Shown: one piece after another, positions 54,866 through 64,000 of the stretch
How the letters are laid out: each line of letters begins with the position of its first letter
Position numbering within the stretch: position 1 is the first letter of the stretch
Notes under the pieces: generated by a model
What the model was told of the DNA's origin: nothing
Seen by the model: the letters and a program-made list of their open reading frames with translations, nothing else
Databases searched by the model: none
Translations under genes and position numbers: made by a program
Source of the DNA: Cristatella mucedo
Lineage: Eukaryota; Bryozoa; Phylactolaemata; Cristatellidae
Assembly: GCA_009760855.2 (NCBI GenBank)
Contig: WPIO01000034.1
Location: 2,929,501-2,993,500 of the forward strand
Length of the DNA: 64,000 bases
Direction of reading: 5' to 3'

Positions 54866-56833
54866 TCTTTGGCACAAGTGATGAATTTCTCCAGCTGACT
54901 CTGCAGTGACTGCAGCATGCCTTCGCGCAGTTCGTCACTGCCTTTCAAGCAGGTAAGGACCAGTGATAGGAACGGCAGGTGACTCAGCAGCAATGTACTA
55001 CAATTGAGACGGTTTTCATGCACGAGGCGACGGCAGGTGCACAGCAGCATGCAATGCAATGCAAAGCAAGACAATAATAATAATAATAATAATACATTTG
55101 TAGAACGCTCCAACAACTAAATCTATTTATAGGCACCTCACACATGCTGCAAAGGAAGCATGTCAAATGGTTAGTGAAATATGAACAATTTCGATATGAA
55201 CACCTTCGACAAGGACAATTCACATGGACCAAGCGAATGCTGTAATAAACAGGCGTTTTAAGCTTCTTTTTAAATGTCATCAAGTCAGGGGACATCGTGA
55301 CGTCAGTTGGGACTGAGTTCCGAGCTTTGGGGCCATACGAACGACAGGCACGATCTCCAAAGAACTTGAGGTTGGTAAGAGGCACAGCTAAATGACCTCC
55401 CGAGTTACAGGAGCAAACGGTATGATGATTGGCCTGATCAAGAAGTAGTTTGGATAGGTAGGAGCAGCAAGTGCCAGCGAATGAAGGGACCTAAAAGAGA
55501 GCAACAAAACCTTGAAGTCGGTACGCTGCTTGATAGAGAGTCAGTGCAGGTCGGAGAGAAGTAGTATAATATGGCAATTACAGCATTATCGATAGGCATG
55601 CCTAGCCGCAGGGTTTTACACTAACTGAAAGCATATTATTGCACAGGCAAGAAGACCTGCGAGTAGTGAGTTACAAGTGTCAAAACACGACGTAACAAAT
55701 ACATGGAAGAAGAGCTTGGCAGCGGCATGCCTGTCTAACCAGGCTCAAATTTTCGCAATAGCTGACAGTATGCAGACGACTTTGGAGCTAATGTGATAGT
55801 CTGATATTAATATTAATATAGTTCATTTGCATGGCGCCCCAAGAGAACTTAATCTCTATTCAGGCGCTTCATATATGCCACGGGGGGGGCCTCGAGCTCA
55901 TGACCTTGGCCATCATATGATTCACCTTGACCTTGGTCGAGCCAAGCACCTTAACCACTTGGTCTAGTGAAAGGTCACTTTACCAAAGGAGATGATCCGA
56001 ATGTTGCTAGGCACCGCATTGCAAGGCACAGAGGCCATTAGCGACCGAGTAACCACTGGCTTGGACAAATGCCACATAGCATGCAAGGGACCACCTGAAC
56101 ATTCAACGATTTCATAGACGCTTTCACATTGGCTCCAACCAGCCAGGGACACAGGACACTGGCGAGATGGATGGAGCAGTTGGGCAGGTAGCCAATGAGG
56201 TCGACTCTCTGTTCATGGCTACTGGCAGTATATCCGGTTGCTAAGGACCAAGCCTACCTGACTACATAACATAAATGGCAAAAATGAGTGTACCCCAGAG
56301 ACAGCCGACCTCAGCATCGAAGCACGACCTCTAACCTCGTGCACCTCTTAAGTAAACGTGTCCTCCTCGAGCAGGTATGACTGCGTTTTTTGCAACCCTC
56401 ACTTGCACGCATGCCAGTTGGCGCAGCTGCAACTGCTTTCCAATTGCCAGTGGACATCACGTCATATTTGCCAAACAGCAACGACTAAATGCCTGCCCGA
56501 CCGTTAGCATTGGGGAGGGTTAACCAAGGTCGGCTACCGGCACTAGGCACTTTCTCACCGTCGTCCCACTATCGAAAATGCTCAACTAAACGAGAAGACA
56601 GATAGGCCAGTAGCAGGAGTGTCACTATGGCTATGCAGCAAAGCAGGCTACAGCCATACCACGCAGTCTCACGGTCACCGCACTCACTTTCCCACCTACA
56701 GGCGGGTGCTCAGCGGTTCACAGCCCAGCACGGATGGATTCGAGTGCTTCAGCAGGCAATCCTTTATTGCCTGCTGCTGTAGGGGTGGTGACGGCGAAGC
56801 TACGGCTCTACTAGGCCACAGCATAAACGAGAC

Positions 56834-56899
<66 letters not shown>

Positions 56900-59800
56900 C
56901 AGCGTTGACTTTTAAATTTACCTTACACGAAAAGGATTGTCTCTAATCGGTCGGCCTCAGGAGGCGATGAACCAATGCATGTAGCATCGTATGCAGTGCA
57001 AACGCATTAGTTTCGAAGGTCAATGCGGCGGTGGATGCGATACAGATATGCAGCAGATGTTGCGAGGCCTCAATAGAACGCACCGAACGAACAGTTTCAG
57101 CTGATTGTTCTGCTTACCGTTCGGCTTTCCAACATTCCGACATACACATGTGCTACGATTACACGCAGCAGCAGCGACGACATGCTTGCAGCCGATTGAT
57201 GAACCTCGAGCGCTCACCAATGTGCTCTCCGCTGCGTTTGTGCGCACAATGCGACGCCAGTGCCCGACAGGTACCTCCGTTCTTTCTCTTTATCACTCTT
57301 GGAGGCTGCGCCTGTGCTGCCGCCGCCTCCGGCTGCTGGCAGCCATAACTTGTTGCTGTTCTCGAGCACCAGAGCGGCCGAGCTCAGCACTCGCCCTGCA
57401 CAGTGCCGTGCGCGCCCCAGAATCAGAATCAGCGCTCCGAGGTTGCAGCGCAAGCTTGCGCGCGCGTGCGCGCGCACACACACACGTGTGTGGATGGGGC
57501 TGGCCTGCCACTACGTTCTCAGTTCTTTTGTTAGCGCAACTATAGGGAAACACGGCATGATCACACTAAGTCTCGGAAAAATAGAGGGCTCAATAAAACA
57601 AAGACTTCGGCGAACACGACCTGTGGCAATCCAGCAATGAAGCGGCTGCCGAAGTGCAAGCAGTGCGATCAAATAGTCAGGCGCCGTATGCACGGACAGA
57701 AGACAGTCAGGTGGTCGTGAATGCTGCTAGCCTGTGCGGAACAAATACCGTTAACACTAGGTGGCAGGTTTCAATTTATTTTTGTCCTTGGGTAAAACGC
57801 TTATTTTCTTAATCTCAGATGCCTGAAATTCATAGAAAATAGCTTTGTGTGATACAAAAAACTTTACTTCTGTGGTAAGGCCTACGATATTTTGAAATTC
57901 CCCAGTTTTGCTGTCCGGCACAGTGCTGACGTCAGGTTCGCGCAAACAGCACTCGTTGTGGAGCTATTCAATGAGGATTAGGTGGACATGACACAATCGA
58001 GTGGTATCCATACACGAGTAATAGCACACGTGCCTAAAACGAGCATTTTAGTTTATGTTATTGCAAAGTAAGAGTATGGTGAATCAAGAGGCTGCTTGCA
58101 GTCAGCCAGTACTCCATGAAGGTGGCTACTAATATGTGCTAGGCCTACAAAGAACACATTTCGGAGCACATGTCGGGATCAAAACAAGCCCTGGGCACCT
58201 CATTTCATCGTGAACACTGCAAGAGAGCTCTTGAAGGTAAGATGAATGTAGCTCACTCGATGGAATTTCTTGTTCAACATTAGCTAGTGTGAGAAATCTT
58301 ATCGCTTAATTTATATAAATATGGTGTATTTACAGGCTGGTACAAAGGAGAAAAGAGAGCCATGCAGTTAGCTATCCCCCAAATTTGGTAAAAACCGACC
58401 GACCACTCGAGCAAGGGATTCCAGTGTGGACCCTTCTCCAAATGCCGAATTGGCAAGAGCATGCCTCCCACCTCATGTTATCCACAAATTCCTTCATCTA
58501 TCATCCCATGCACCCTGAGCGCCACATCCCTACCGCCTCTTCGGAGAGGGATCAGCCATCAACAGCATAGAGCAGCAAGTCAGACAGTGAGGAAGATATT
58601 GCTGAACTATATTCCAATTTCACTGATGCAGCTGAGGATAGCCAGATTTGTCTTCCCAAACAGAATAACCTCAACGATCTGATCACTGAACTTGGTCTTA
58701 CTAAATCCAATGCTGAGCTCCTGACATCTGACTCGAGGAGTGGAACTCACTGGATGTAAGTGCAAAAGTAAAAAATCTGAGACAGGGTCACCAACTTCCC
58801 CCCTACTTCTTCAGTCGGCTAGATAGGCTGTGCTTCTGCAACGACGTGGACGGTCTCTTCGAGGCTGCTCGCGTCACCCGTAAAGCAAGTAAATGGCCAC
58901 AATTCTTAGACAGTTCATCCAGGAGCCGCGGAGCCACACTGTTTCATACCAGGAACAAGTACCCGGCTCTGCCTATGACTCTGACTCTTGTGCACCTCAA
59001 AGAGGCTCCCACACCAGTGCCAAATGTTGCTGAGTGCCTTAAAGTATGTGGACTATGGCTGGGAGGTCATAAGAGACTTCAAAATTATGTCATTATCTTG
59101 ATGGGCCTCTCTCCTAGAGGAAGTTTCCTTGTTCTCTTTGACAGCCGGGATACTACGGCGCATCACTCTCTCAGAAAGGATTGGCCACAGTGAACCGAGC
59201 TCTCTGACAGGAAGGACAGCAAACTTCAAGTGGAAGCCCTCAGAAGGTCCTGGTAGACCCTCGGAAGGTCCTGGCGCCAGAGTTACACAACAACTTAGGC
59301 CTCATAAAGCAATCTGTGAGGCGCTAGACAATGAGTCAGCAGCTTTCAAGTACCTCCTAGCCCTCTTTGCACAGCTCTCCAGGTCAAGTTCACAGCGGGT
59401 ATCTTGGTCAAACAGCAGGTAAAAAAGAGGATCATAGAGTGCGACAAATTTGCCAAGAAGCTGGACAAGATGGAAAAAGCGGCTAGAGACAGTTTTGTTG
59501 CAGTGCCTCAAAGCTTTTTGGCCAATCACAAAGAACTGTGCCAAAATGGGATGAAGAACCCTTTTGGGTGGTCAGTTGTGTGCGACTTGGGAGTAAATAC
59601 ACGTTAACTTTGATTCATTTGCTATAATTTCTGACTAGGTGTGAACCACATGATGCATATTTTCAGTTTTCTCATAAGAAATGAGACAATTTCAAGTTAA
59701 TCACCGTCCTGATCACACAATCAAAGTTTGTAGGAGATAATGGCATTCTTTATAGTTCTGAGGCATAAGCAATCGGGAAACAACAATTACTACCCAGAGA

Positions 59801-62800
59801 CAGAAGCCGTGTTCATGTAAGTAACAAACAGTGTGTGCACATCCATACAACACACATGCATCCACACACATCCACCTGAGCCAATGCACTTGTAACACAC
59901 AAATACAAACACCCACATGCACCAGCACACACACCATGCACGCGCGCACACAGCGAGAGCATGAGGACTCGTGCAAGCACACCTTGGACGTCCGTGTGCA
60001 GCCTGGCGATTAGAGGCGCCACTAGCCACAGTCCCTCCTTGCCGTCTGCAAGCCAGGACGGTGCTGCTTCTGATCCGAAACTGCCTATGGTTTGTGACTG
60101 GAAAACGTCTAAAGTAGCACGGGCTATGTTGTCCAAGAGAATACTCATTTCCTGCAACGTGTCCGCGAGCAGTGCTACGATGCCCCCATCGATGCACCAT
60201 AAGCGGGAGGGGCTGCGCACTGGGCAGCCTATAGAACGAATCGCTCACGTTGTGTATTCCGGCTGACGGCTGCCGGGTGAACATCAGCTGCAGCTCCAGC
60301 CAAGCGACGCGGAACGACCACTTGTCCAGTGACTAGAGGGAAAAAAAGAGAAGATCAGACGACATTCTGCGCCCAGAGAGAGGGCAGAAGAAGCGCAGAA
60401 AAAGCGCAGAATGAAGCGCTGGTTGCATCTCTCACGCGAGACCGACGCTCGAGGTCGAGCTCGACGGCACAGGGAATGCACAGGCTCACGCTTTTTACCT
60501 GCAATATGCGGGTGATAGTGCTTTGCTGCCAGTTCGAATCGTCCGTGTCTTCCGGCTCGGAAGGCACCTCGGACGCCTTGCGGCACACCAGCTCTACGAG
60601 ATGCCACGCCTGAAGAAGAGGAGAAGTGGTGATTCCATTATCTGAATCTGAATCCATCGGCACTTCTGCCCTGTGGAGCGCAGGAACGAATAAGCACGGA
60701 TTCGTGCAGCGCTGCAACAACCGATGGACCGGCAGGGTTTAGCACACATGCCTGGAACTCACTCACGACTGACGTCACGACATCCCCTGATTTGACAACA
60801 TACAAAAACAAGCTAAAAATGCACATGTTCCTCACAGCATTTGCTGGGTCCTTTCGATTTGTCCTTTGTGTGCTCATGCGTGCTGACAGTGTGCCAGTAA
60901 CCATATGATTATGCTGAGTTTACAGCATATGTAAAGTGCTTAGAAAGAGATTGAGTTCTCCACTATGTATTCTTATTATGTCTCTCGAGGCTCAATTCGG
61001 GCGGCAACCACGAATAAGCAGAAATATCCCAACGTAGAATTTTACTGAACCCCGGTCCAGGCAGAACGGTCCTTTGACTGACTTGATTGCCAACACTAGG
61101 CATTCTGCAATTTTTAAGTGCAGCAATACGCCTGGCTTGTGAGAGGTCTTCTAAGTACACATTGACTGAATTTTTTATCGGGCTAGCTCACACTAATGCG
61201 GAGCAAATTCAGCTCGTGAAGTGACACAACTGAGTCTACTGAGTAAGTAAGGAATACTATCCCCCCCTTAGGCATCCTCGCTATGTGCATAATTTCTCTA
61301 CGTGTTTTGAAATTTCCAAAACAGACCTGTCTGCCTGAAGTTACATACGTAAAAGCTATACTCAACGCATTCATCAGGGATGCATCTGGGGAGGAAGTCC
61401 CACGATCAAGCGGCAATTTATCGGCATTTATTTTCCGATACAATAACTGTATTCGAATTCTCAAGTGTTCTCAAGAAAACACAAAAACGTGAGAAATCAA
61501 AGCACTTGAAAGTTGGTCAGTACTATAGGTTGAAATACAAATGAAAAGTATGGCACGAAAAGTGCTATTCATTCGGCCAATGGATGCAGTGAGCTGTGGC
61601 TGGTGCAAGTGAGAGCGATGTCAGTGACCTGCCAACTGCAAAAGTGCTGCTGAACCCTTGGCTGGTCTTCATGGGAACTACTAGCTTGCCAGTCATCAGT
61701 GGAAGTCACTTCATTAAGTAAAGTTTCGTGAATGTGCCATGCCATGTTGGTTTACAGCTAGCTACCACTGACTTTGCTGCAGTGGTTTACTGCCATCACG
61801 ATCTCACACACCTGAGAATCCATGGTATCGCCGCAAGTGCGCATACGTAATATAGATTTTCTATAAAAAGGAATTACCTATATACGGTTGTTTTTCTGCA
61901 TTTTGATTTCCAATGCCGAAACTCGGTGCCGGCATTAGACACACGTCAATTCGTTTCCTATTGAAAGCGCTAATGAATGAGCCATCTGGAAACGCTGGCA
62001 GGTTCTCTTGTGGCAAGGTAATGTAAGGTAAGAAGGTAAAGTATGGTAAGGGAAGAAAGTAGGGTAAGGCAAGGTGAGCTCAAGGACAGCAACAAATAAA
62101 CTACTTAGTGCAAACTATAACCTATGAATCACTATGGTTTGAACGCATATTTTGGAAGGTGGCCAGCTCTGCCTCGACATCCACAGACGGATGCACAGTA
62201 AGATGTGCTCTTCTCCATGAATCGCCACAGATTTGCCACATATTTGCCTTGCTACCCGATGGAAAGAAGATGCAGAGCATTCGCTTCCCGAGCGTCAACA
62301 GAGCTCGGCCGAAGTGCTAACTTTGAGCAAACTATGCTTCGCTTACTAGACTTACTATTAATATAATACTTAGGTCTATGTCTCACAGGCAGAGAGCAAG
62401 AAGCAGTGTCATCTCTTCTCTTCTCACCTCTTCTCTCCTCTTCTCTCCCCTTCTCTTCTCTTCTCTTCGCTCCTCTTCTCTTCTCACCTCTCTCTTCTCT
62501 CCCCTTCTCTCCCCTTCTCGTCTCTTCTCTTCGCTCCTCTCTCTCTTCTCTCCTCTTCCCTCCCCTTCTCTTCTCTTCGCTCATCTCTCTTCTCTTCTCT
62601 CCTCTTCTCTTCTCACCTCTCTCTTCTCTCCCCTTCTCTCCCCTTCTCTTCTCTTCTCTTCGCTCATCTCTCTTCTCTTCTTGCTTTCGTGTATGTGCCG
62701 CTTCGCAGCGGCGCATACACGCGCGCGCGCACGAACCATGTGCGGCTCGAGGTACTTGTCCAGGAGCAGTTCCTTGTCGAGCAGACGGCCAGGCTCCTTG

Positions 62801-63998
62801 AGGAACCTCTCTCGAACCCAGTCCTCACGACACACCTCGCCCAAGGTCCGCTTGGCCACGCTGTCCAGTCCGAGCTGGGCCGTCCCGGCTGCTGCCGCCG
62901 AGCTCCTGTCGCCGCGAGCACCCAGCACTGATGACCTGCAGGACAGGCGAGAGAGAGAGAGCGTGCTGCTCATCACGACACCACTCCGATAAATTGCCAG
63001 CGGTCTGGCGGCGCCATCAGCGACGATTGGCGCACACGTGTGAGCAAGGCAGACAGGCGTGATCCAGCACGAACCGAGAAGCAAAATTCACCGGGAAACA
63101 TGCAAAGCGCAAGCAGTCGCAAGCCTGGCCAGCCACGACGGAAGGAGGGGGAGTGGCATCGAATTGCAGCCTAGATACGAGCCGGTGCCGTCAAGCAAAT
63201 GTGAATCGCCCAGAAAGAGATTGAGTTCTCTGAGGGCGCTTTATCGAGTGCATTATTATTCTTATTATTATTATAATTATAAGGTCATGGTCTGCAGAGC
63301 AGCCAACGCACCCGCCACCATGCAGACCGGTGATGTCACAGTCATCCTCGTCCTCCGACAAGTTCATGATGAGGCTCGAAATTATGTCTGCCGTGCCCGA
63401 CTGCTGCTTCCTCTTCTTCGCCTCCATGGCCGTGGCCTCGCCTGCGAGCGAGCGACGCCACCGCAGAAGCGGTCAGCTCACAGCGATCTGGGCAGCAGCA
63501 CGGTGCAGCACCAGCAGCACCACGCTGCTGCAGATCGCTTTTGCCGGCCATCGCAGGGTGGGAGGGGGGCAAAAGGGGGCAGCAGCAGAGGCAGCAGCAG
63601 AGCAAGGACTCACCGAGGAGCAGCGTGGCCTTCAGCACGGCCACCAGCGGCCCAATGTGCACGCCCGCGTGCGAAGCGGCCAGCAGGTGCAGATCGCACG
63701 ACGACCTGATGCTCGACCAGCGCTTGCCAGTGCCGTCGACGAGCGGGCCGCCGCCGACCGCCAGCGGGTCGCTGCTCAGTGGAGGATCGGCGGCTGACGG
63801 CGTGGACTTGAGCAGGCGCAGCAGCAGGTGGCACGTGAGCCTGGCGCCCGCCTCGTTTCCGGGCGTCGCCTCCGCTAGCAAAGCAAGCAAGCAGACCCTC
63901 GAGCTCTGCGCCAAGCGACGATGCAGCAGCACCCCCAGCAGCAGCCACAGCCGCACACCGATCGAGCGGCGGCAGCATCGGCAACAAGCCAACGGCAG
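46421..63998 (-). CDS. MED12: Mediator complex subunit 12 (C-terminal part, whole span in window)
   Basis: MED12 is the large subunit of the Mediator kinase module (with CDK8, cyclin C and MED13) that activates the kinase and gates RNA polymerase II transcription in the nucleus. Fourteen exons are placed, encoding about 1,150 residues. The order follows animal MED12: [60 protein letters not shown], then [20 protein letters not shown] and [20 protein letters not shown] (catenin-binding/PQL region). A Gln/Gly/Ala-rich tail ends at TAA. All thirteen junctions agree in phase and use GT/AG. The N-terminal half, including the CDK8-activating segment, lies beyond the right edge. Introns hold LINEs, SINEs and a transposon ORF. 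Confidence 0.93.
48285..48550 (+). mobile_element. LINE 3' UTR and tail in a MED12 intron
   Basis: GTCCCAATCTCAAGCATTTTG...ATGTAAAGTGCCTAGCAAGAGATTTGAGTTCTCTGTGAGCGC...TTATTATTC, a diverged copy of the shared tail in the intron before the terminal exon. Confidence 0.6.
48960..49245. repeat. Two minisatellites in a MED12 intron
   Basis: At 48960-49035 a 37-38 bp unit (AGCTGGTATAGCAGTGGTAC...ACATGTG) occurs twice, with a partial third. At 49155-49245 a 20-bp unit (GGTCAGCAACATGTTGCGGT) occurs four to five times. Confidence 0.85.
49560..49640 (-). mobile_element. LINE 3' tail
   Basis: Reverse complement of the shared tail: (GTA)n, AATAATGATAAATTTGTAGAGCGCCTCGGAGAGCCTCTTCTTAGGCACTTTACG. Confidence 0.5.
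50670..50781 (-). CDS. MED12: MED12 exon
   Basis: The exon has 112 nt, acceptor GTTGTGCAG and donor AAGCAG|GTAGAA. It reads [20 protein letters not shown], then [10 protein letters not shown], the equivalent of LLLYHTH......YYLEPLPLPPE. Confidence 0.88.
51264..51571 (-). CDS. MED12: MED12 exon (start of catenin-binding/PQL region)
   Basis: The exon has 308 nt, acceptor TTTTGTCAG and donor TTCCG|GTAATC, phase 0 in and phase 2 out. It contains [56 protein letters not shown] and [17 protein letters not shown]. This is the clearest MED12 signature in the window. Confidence 0.97.
52488..52614 (-). CDS. MED12: MED12 exon
   Basis: The exon has 127 nt, acceptor TTGTTGTAG and donor ATGAAG|GTACAG. 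It encodes [20 protein letters not shown], then an acidic/Ser stretch and [13 protein letters not shown], matching NNELFTTVLDML..LINGTL......ENKRAYMNL.KKL. Confidence 0.93.
53076..53185 (-). CDS. MED12: MED12 exon
   Basis: The exon has 110 nt, acceptor TCGCACAG and donor AACTA|GTAAGC, phase 0 in and phase 2 out. It reads [20 protein letters not shown], then [14 protein letters not shown], matching [25 protein letters not shown]. Confidence 0.93.
53531..53599 (-). CDS. MED12: MED12 exon
   Basis: The exon has 69 nt, acceptor TTCGTCTAG and donor AGCCTT|GTAAGA. It encodes [20 protein letters not shown], then LSL, the conserved K.K.LMHEALKLRLNLV segment. Confidence 0.92.
54711..54864. repeat. CT microsatellites next to a MED12 splice donor
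   Basis: Two pure CT blocks (54711-54758 and 54825-54862). The right one runs into the donor of the MED12 exon 54865-54997, so the intron reads GTGAGAGAGAGA on the sense strand. Confidence 0.95.
54865..54997 (-). CDS. MED12: MED12 exon
   Basis: The exon has 133 nt, acceptor AATTGTAG and donor AAAGAG|GTGAGA. It reads [20 protein letters not shown], then MLQSLQSQL, nearly identical to the animal consensus. The intron after it begins directly in a GA microsatellite. Confidence 0.95.
55070..55570 (-). mobile_element. CR1/L2-like LINE 3' end in a MED12 intron
   Basis: The minus strand reads [35 protein letters not shown], then the tail GTGAGGTGCC...(ATT)n at 55075-55145. Same family as 26680-27290 and same orientation as MED12. 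Confidence 0.8.
55802..55970 (-). mobile_element. tRNA-derived SINE (family A) in a MED12 intron
   Basis: On the minus strand: TCACTAGACCAAGTGGTTAAGG (head), GACCAAGGTCAAGGTGAATC, GAGCTCGAGGCCCCCC, ATATGAAGCGCCTGAATAGAGATTAAGTTCTCTTGGGGCGCC, then AT-rich. This is the copy closest to 5124-5285. Confidence 0.72.
56840..56899. repeat. GA microsatellite
   Basis: About 60 bp of pure (GA)n in a MED12 intron. Confidence 0.97.
57275..57395 (-). CDS. MED12: MED12 exon
   Basis: The exon has 121 nt, acceptor CACTGTGCAG and donor CGGAG|GTACCT, phase 1 in and phase 2 out. It encodes [18 protein letters not shown], a Gly/Ala stretch and then the charged SKSDKEKER. This matches VLKAAGEELEKGQ...RKERDR in position and character. 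Confidence 0.8.
58140..59610 (+). mobile_element. Transposon-derived ORF remnant in a MED12 intron
   Basis: Plus strand, opposite to MED12, spread over frames by indels: [11 protein letters not shown] (58200), [20 protein letters not shown] (58660), [20 protein letters not shown] (58800), [18 protein letters not shown] (58910), [16 protein letters not shown] (59165), [20 protein letters not shown] (59310), [13 protein letters not shown] (59490). This order matches a large family of repeat-encoded proteins common in invertebrate genomes, with motifs like LKALD...FKYL and FIDSSKRSLKAVLLHN. I do not know a formal name. The reading frame is broken, so it is inactive. Confidence 0.6.
59983..60151 (-). 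CDS. MED12: MED12 exon
   Basis: The exon has 169 nt, acceptor CACGTTGCAG and donor CCAAG|GTGTGC, phase 0 in and phase 1 out. It reads [20 protein letters not shown] and later [11 protein letters not shown] and DVQ. These are highly conserved in MED12 (LLENIAKATIEVFQ...[16 protein letters not shown]). Confidence 0.93.
60249..60332 (-). CDS. MED12: MED12 exon
   Basis: The exon has 84 nt, acceptor CCCTCTAG and donor CACAAC|GTGAGC. It reads [20 protein letters not shown], then QPSAGIHN, matching the conserved NLDQW...LELQLM segment. It is separated from the next exon by a 97-nt intron. Confidence 0.87.
60499..60609 (-). CDS. MED12: MED12 exon
   Basis: The exon has 111 nt, acceptor CTCTTCTTCAG and donor TTGCAG|GTAAAA. 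It encodes [20 protein letters not shown] and ends STITRILQ, the equivalent of RIKRILQ in other animals. Phase 0 on both sides. Confidence 0.83.
60720..60985 (+). mobile_element. LINE 3' end in a MED12 intron
   Basis: TGGAACTCACTCACGACTGACGTCACGACATCCCCTGATTTGACA (ORF2 end), then GCTCATGCGTGCTGACAGTGTGCC and ATGTAAAGTGCTTAGAAAGAGATTGAGTTCTC. Confidence 0.7.
62400..62690. repeat. TCTTC/TCTCC pyrimidine tract
   Basis: About 290 bp of (TCTTC)n/(TCTCC)n in higher-order blocks, within the MED12 intron next to exon 62737-62935. Confidence 0.95.
62737..62935 (-). CDS. MED12: MED12 exon
   Basis: The exon has 199 nt, acceptor GTCCTGCAG and donor CACATG|GTTCGT. It reads [20 protein letters not shown], then RERFLKE and [11 protein letters not shown], matching the MED12 block with C-x-x-E/D-W-V-x-E-R. 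The intron that follows contains a TCTCC-rich tract. Confidence 0.85.
63195..63280 (+). mobile_element. LINE 3' tail in a MED12 intron
   Basis: AAATGTGAATCGCCCAGAAAGAGATTGAGTTCTCTGAGGGCGCTTTATCGAGTGC then (ATT)n. Confidence 0.75.
63312..63441 (-). CDS. MED12: MED12 exon
   Basis: Acceptor TCGCTCGCAG and donor GGCGG|GTGCGT enclose 130 nt, phase 1 in and phase 2 out. It encodes [14 protein letters not shown], then an acidic stretch ([10 protein letters not shown]) and a Gly run. This mirrors the variable acidic/Gly-rich insert at this point of MED12. Confidence 0.78.
63614..63998 (-). CDS. MED12: MED12 exon (5' boundary beyond or near window edge)
   Basis: The open frame runs from the window edge to the donor CTCCTCG|GTGAGT. 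It contains [12 protein letters not shown] and [20 protein letters not shown], closely matching the conserved MED12 segment that ends in VLKAxxxLG. Upstream of LLALLAE the match is poor, so the exon may start within about 100 bp of the right edge. Confidence 0.85.
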
Positions 63999-64000
63999 CC

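Overview
The window is animal (metazoan) nuclear DNA, most likely from an aquatic invertebrate. It shows GT/AG-spliced multi-exon genes, tRNA-derived SINEs, decayed non-LTR retrotransposons of the CR1/L2 type and very abundant microsatellites. The domain families (fucolectin-type F5/8C and ShKT) are most common in aquatic invertebrates. I cannot name the species. There is no bacterial-style gene organisation.

Two genes can be rebuilt from the sequence, both on the minus strand. The left one (signal-peptide exon at 31645-31734, stop codon at 1003-1005) encodes a secreted protein. In order it has a signal peptide, an incompletely found prodomain ending in a basic furin-like site, an M12B (reprolysin/ADAM-like) metalloprotease domain, a fucolectin-type F5/8C galactose-binding domain, and a C-terminal region with four six-cysteine ShKT domains joined by Ser/Thr/Ala-rich linkers. 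I placed 18 exons. Every junction from 21872 leftwards agrees in reading phase. The order metalloprotease, then lectin, then ShKT is not one I recognise from a described family. The zinc site reads HEAMH, and the usual third histidine is not visible.

The right gene is the C-terminal part of Mediator subunit MED12. Fourteen exons run from the right edge (about 63998) to a TAA stop at 46421, and all thirteen junctions agree in phase. It ends in a very long Gln/Gly/Ala-rich tail, with a poly(A) signal at 46010-46015. Its 5' part lies beyond the window.

The introns and the stretch between the genes (about 32-46 kb) are packed with repeats. These are CR1/L2-like LINE fragments carrying broken reverse transcriptase, a shared LINE 3' tail (about 70 bp ending in ATT repeats) seen some fifteen times, at least two tRNA-headed SINE families, a transposon-derived ORF inside a MED12 intron, and long CT, GT, CA, TA, CAG and poly-G tracts. 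A CpG-rich block at 31.7-34.6 kb is the likely promoter region of the metalloprotease gene. A second CpG-rich block at 41.6-42.95 kb has no gene I can recognise.
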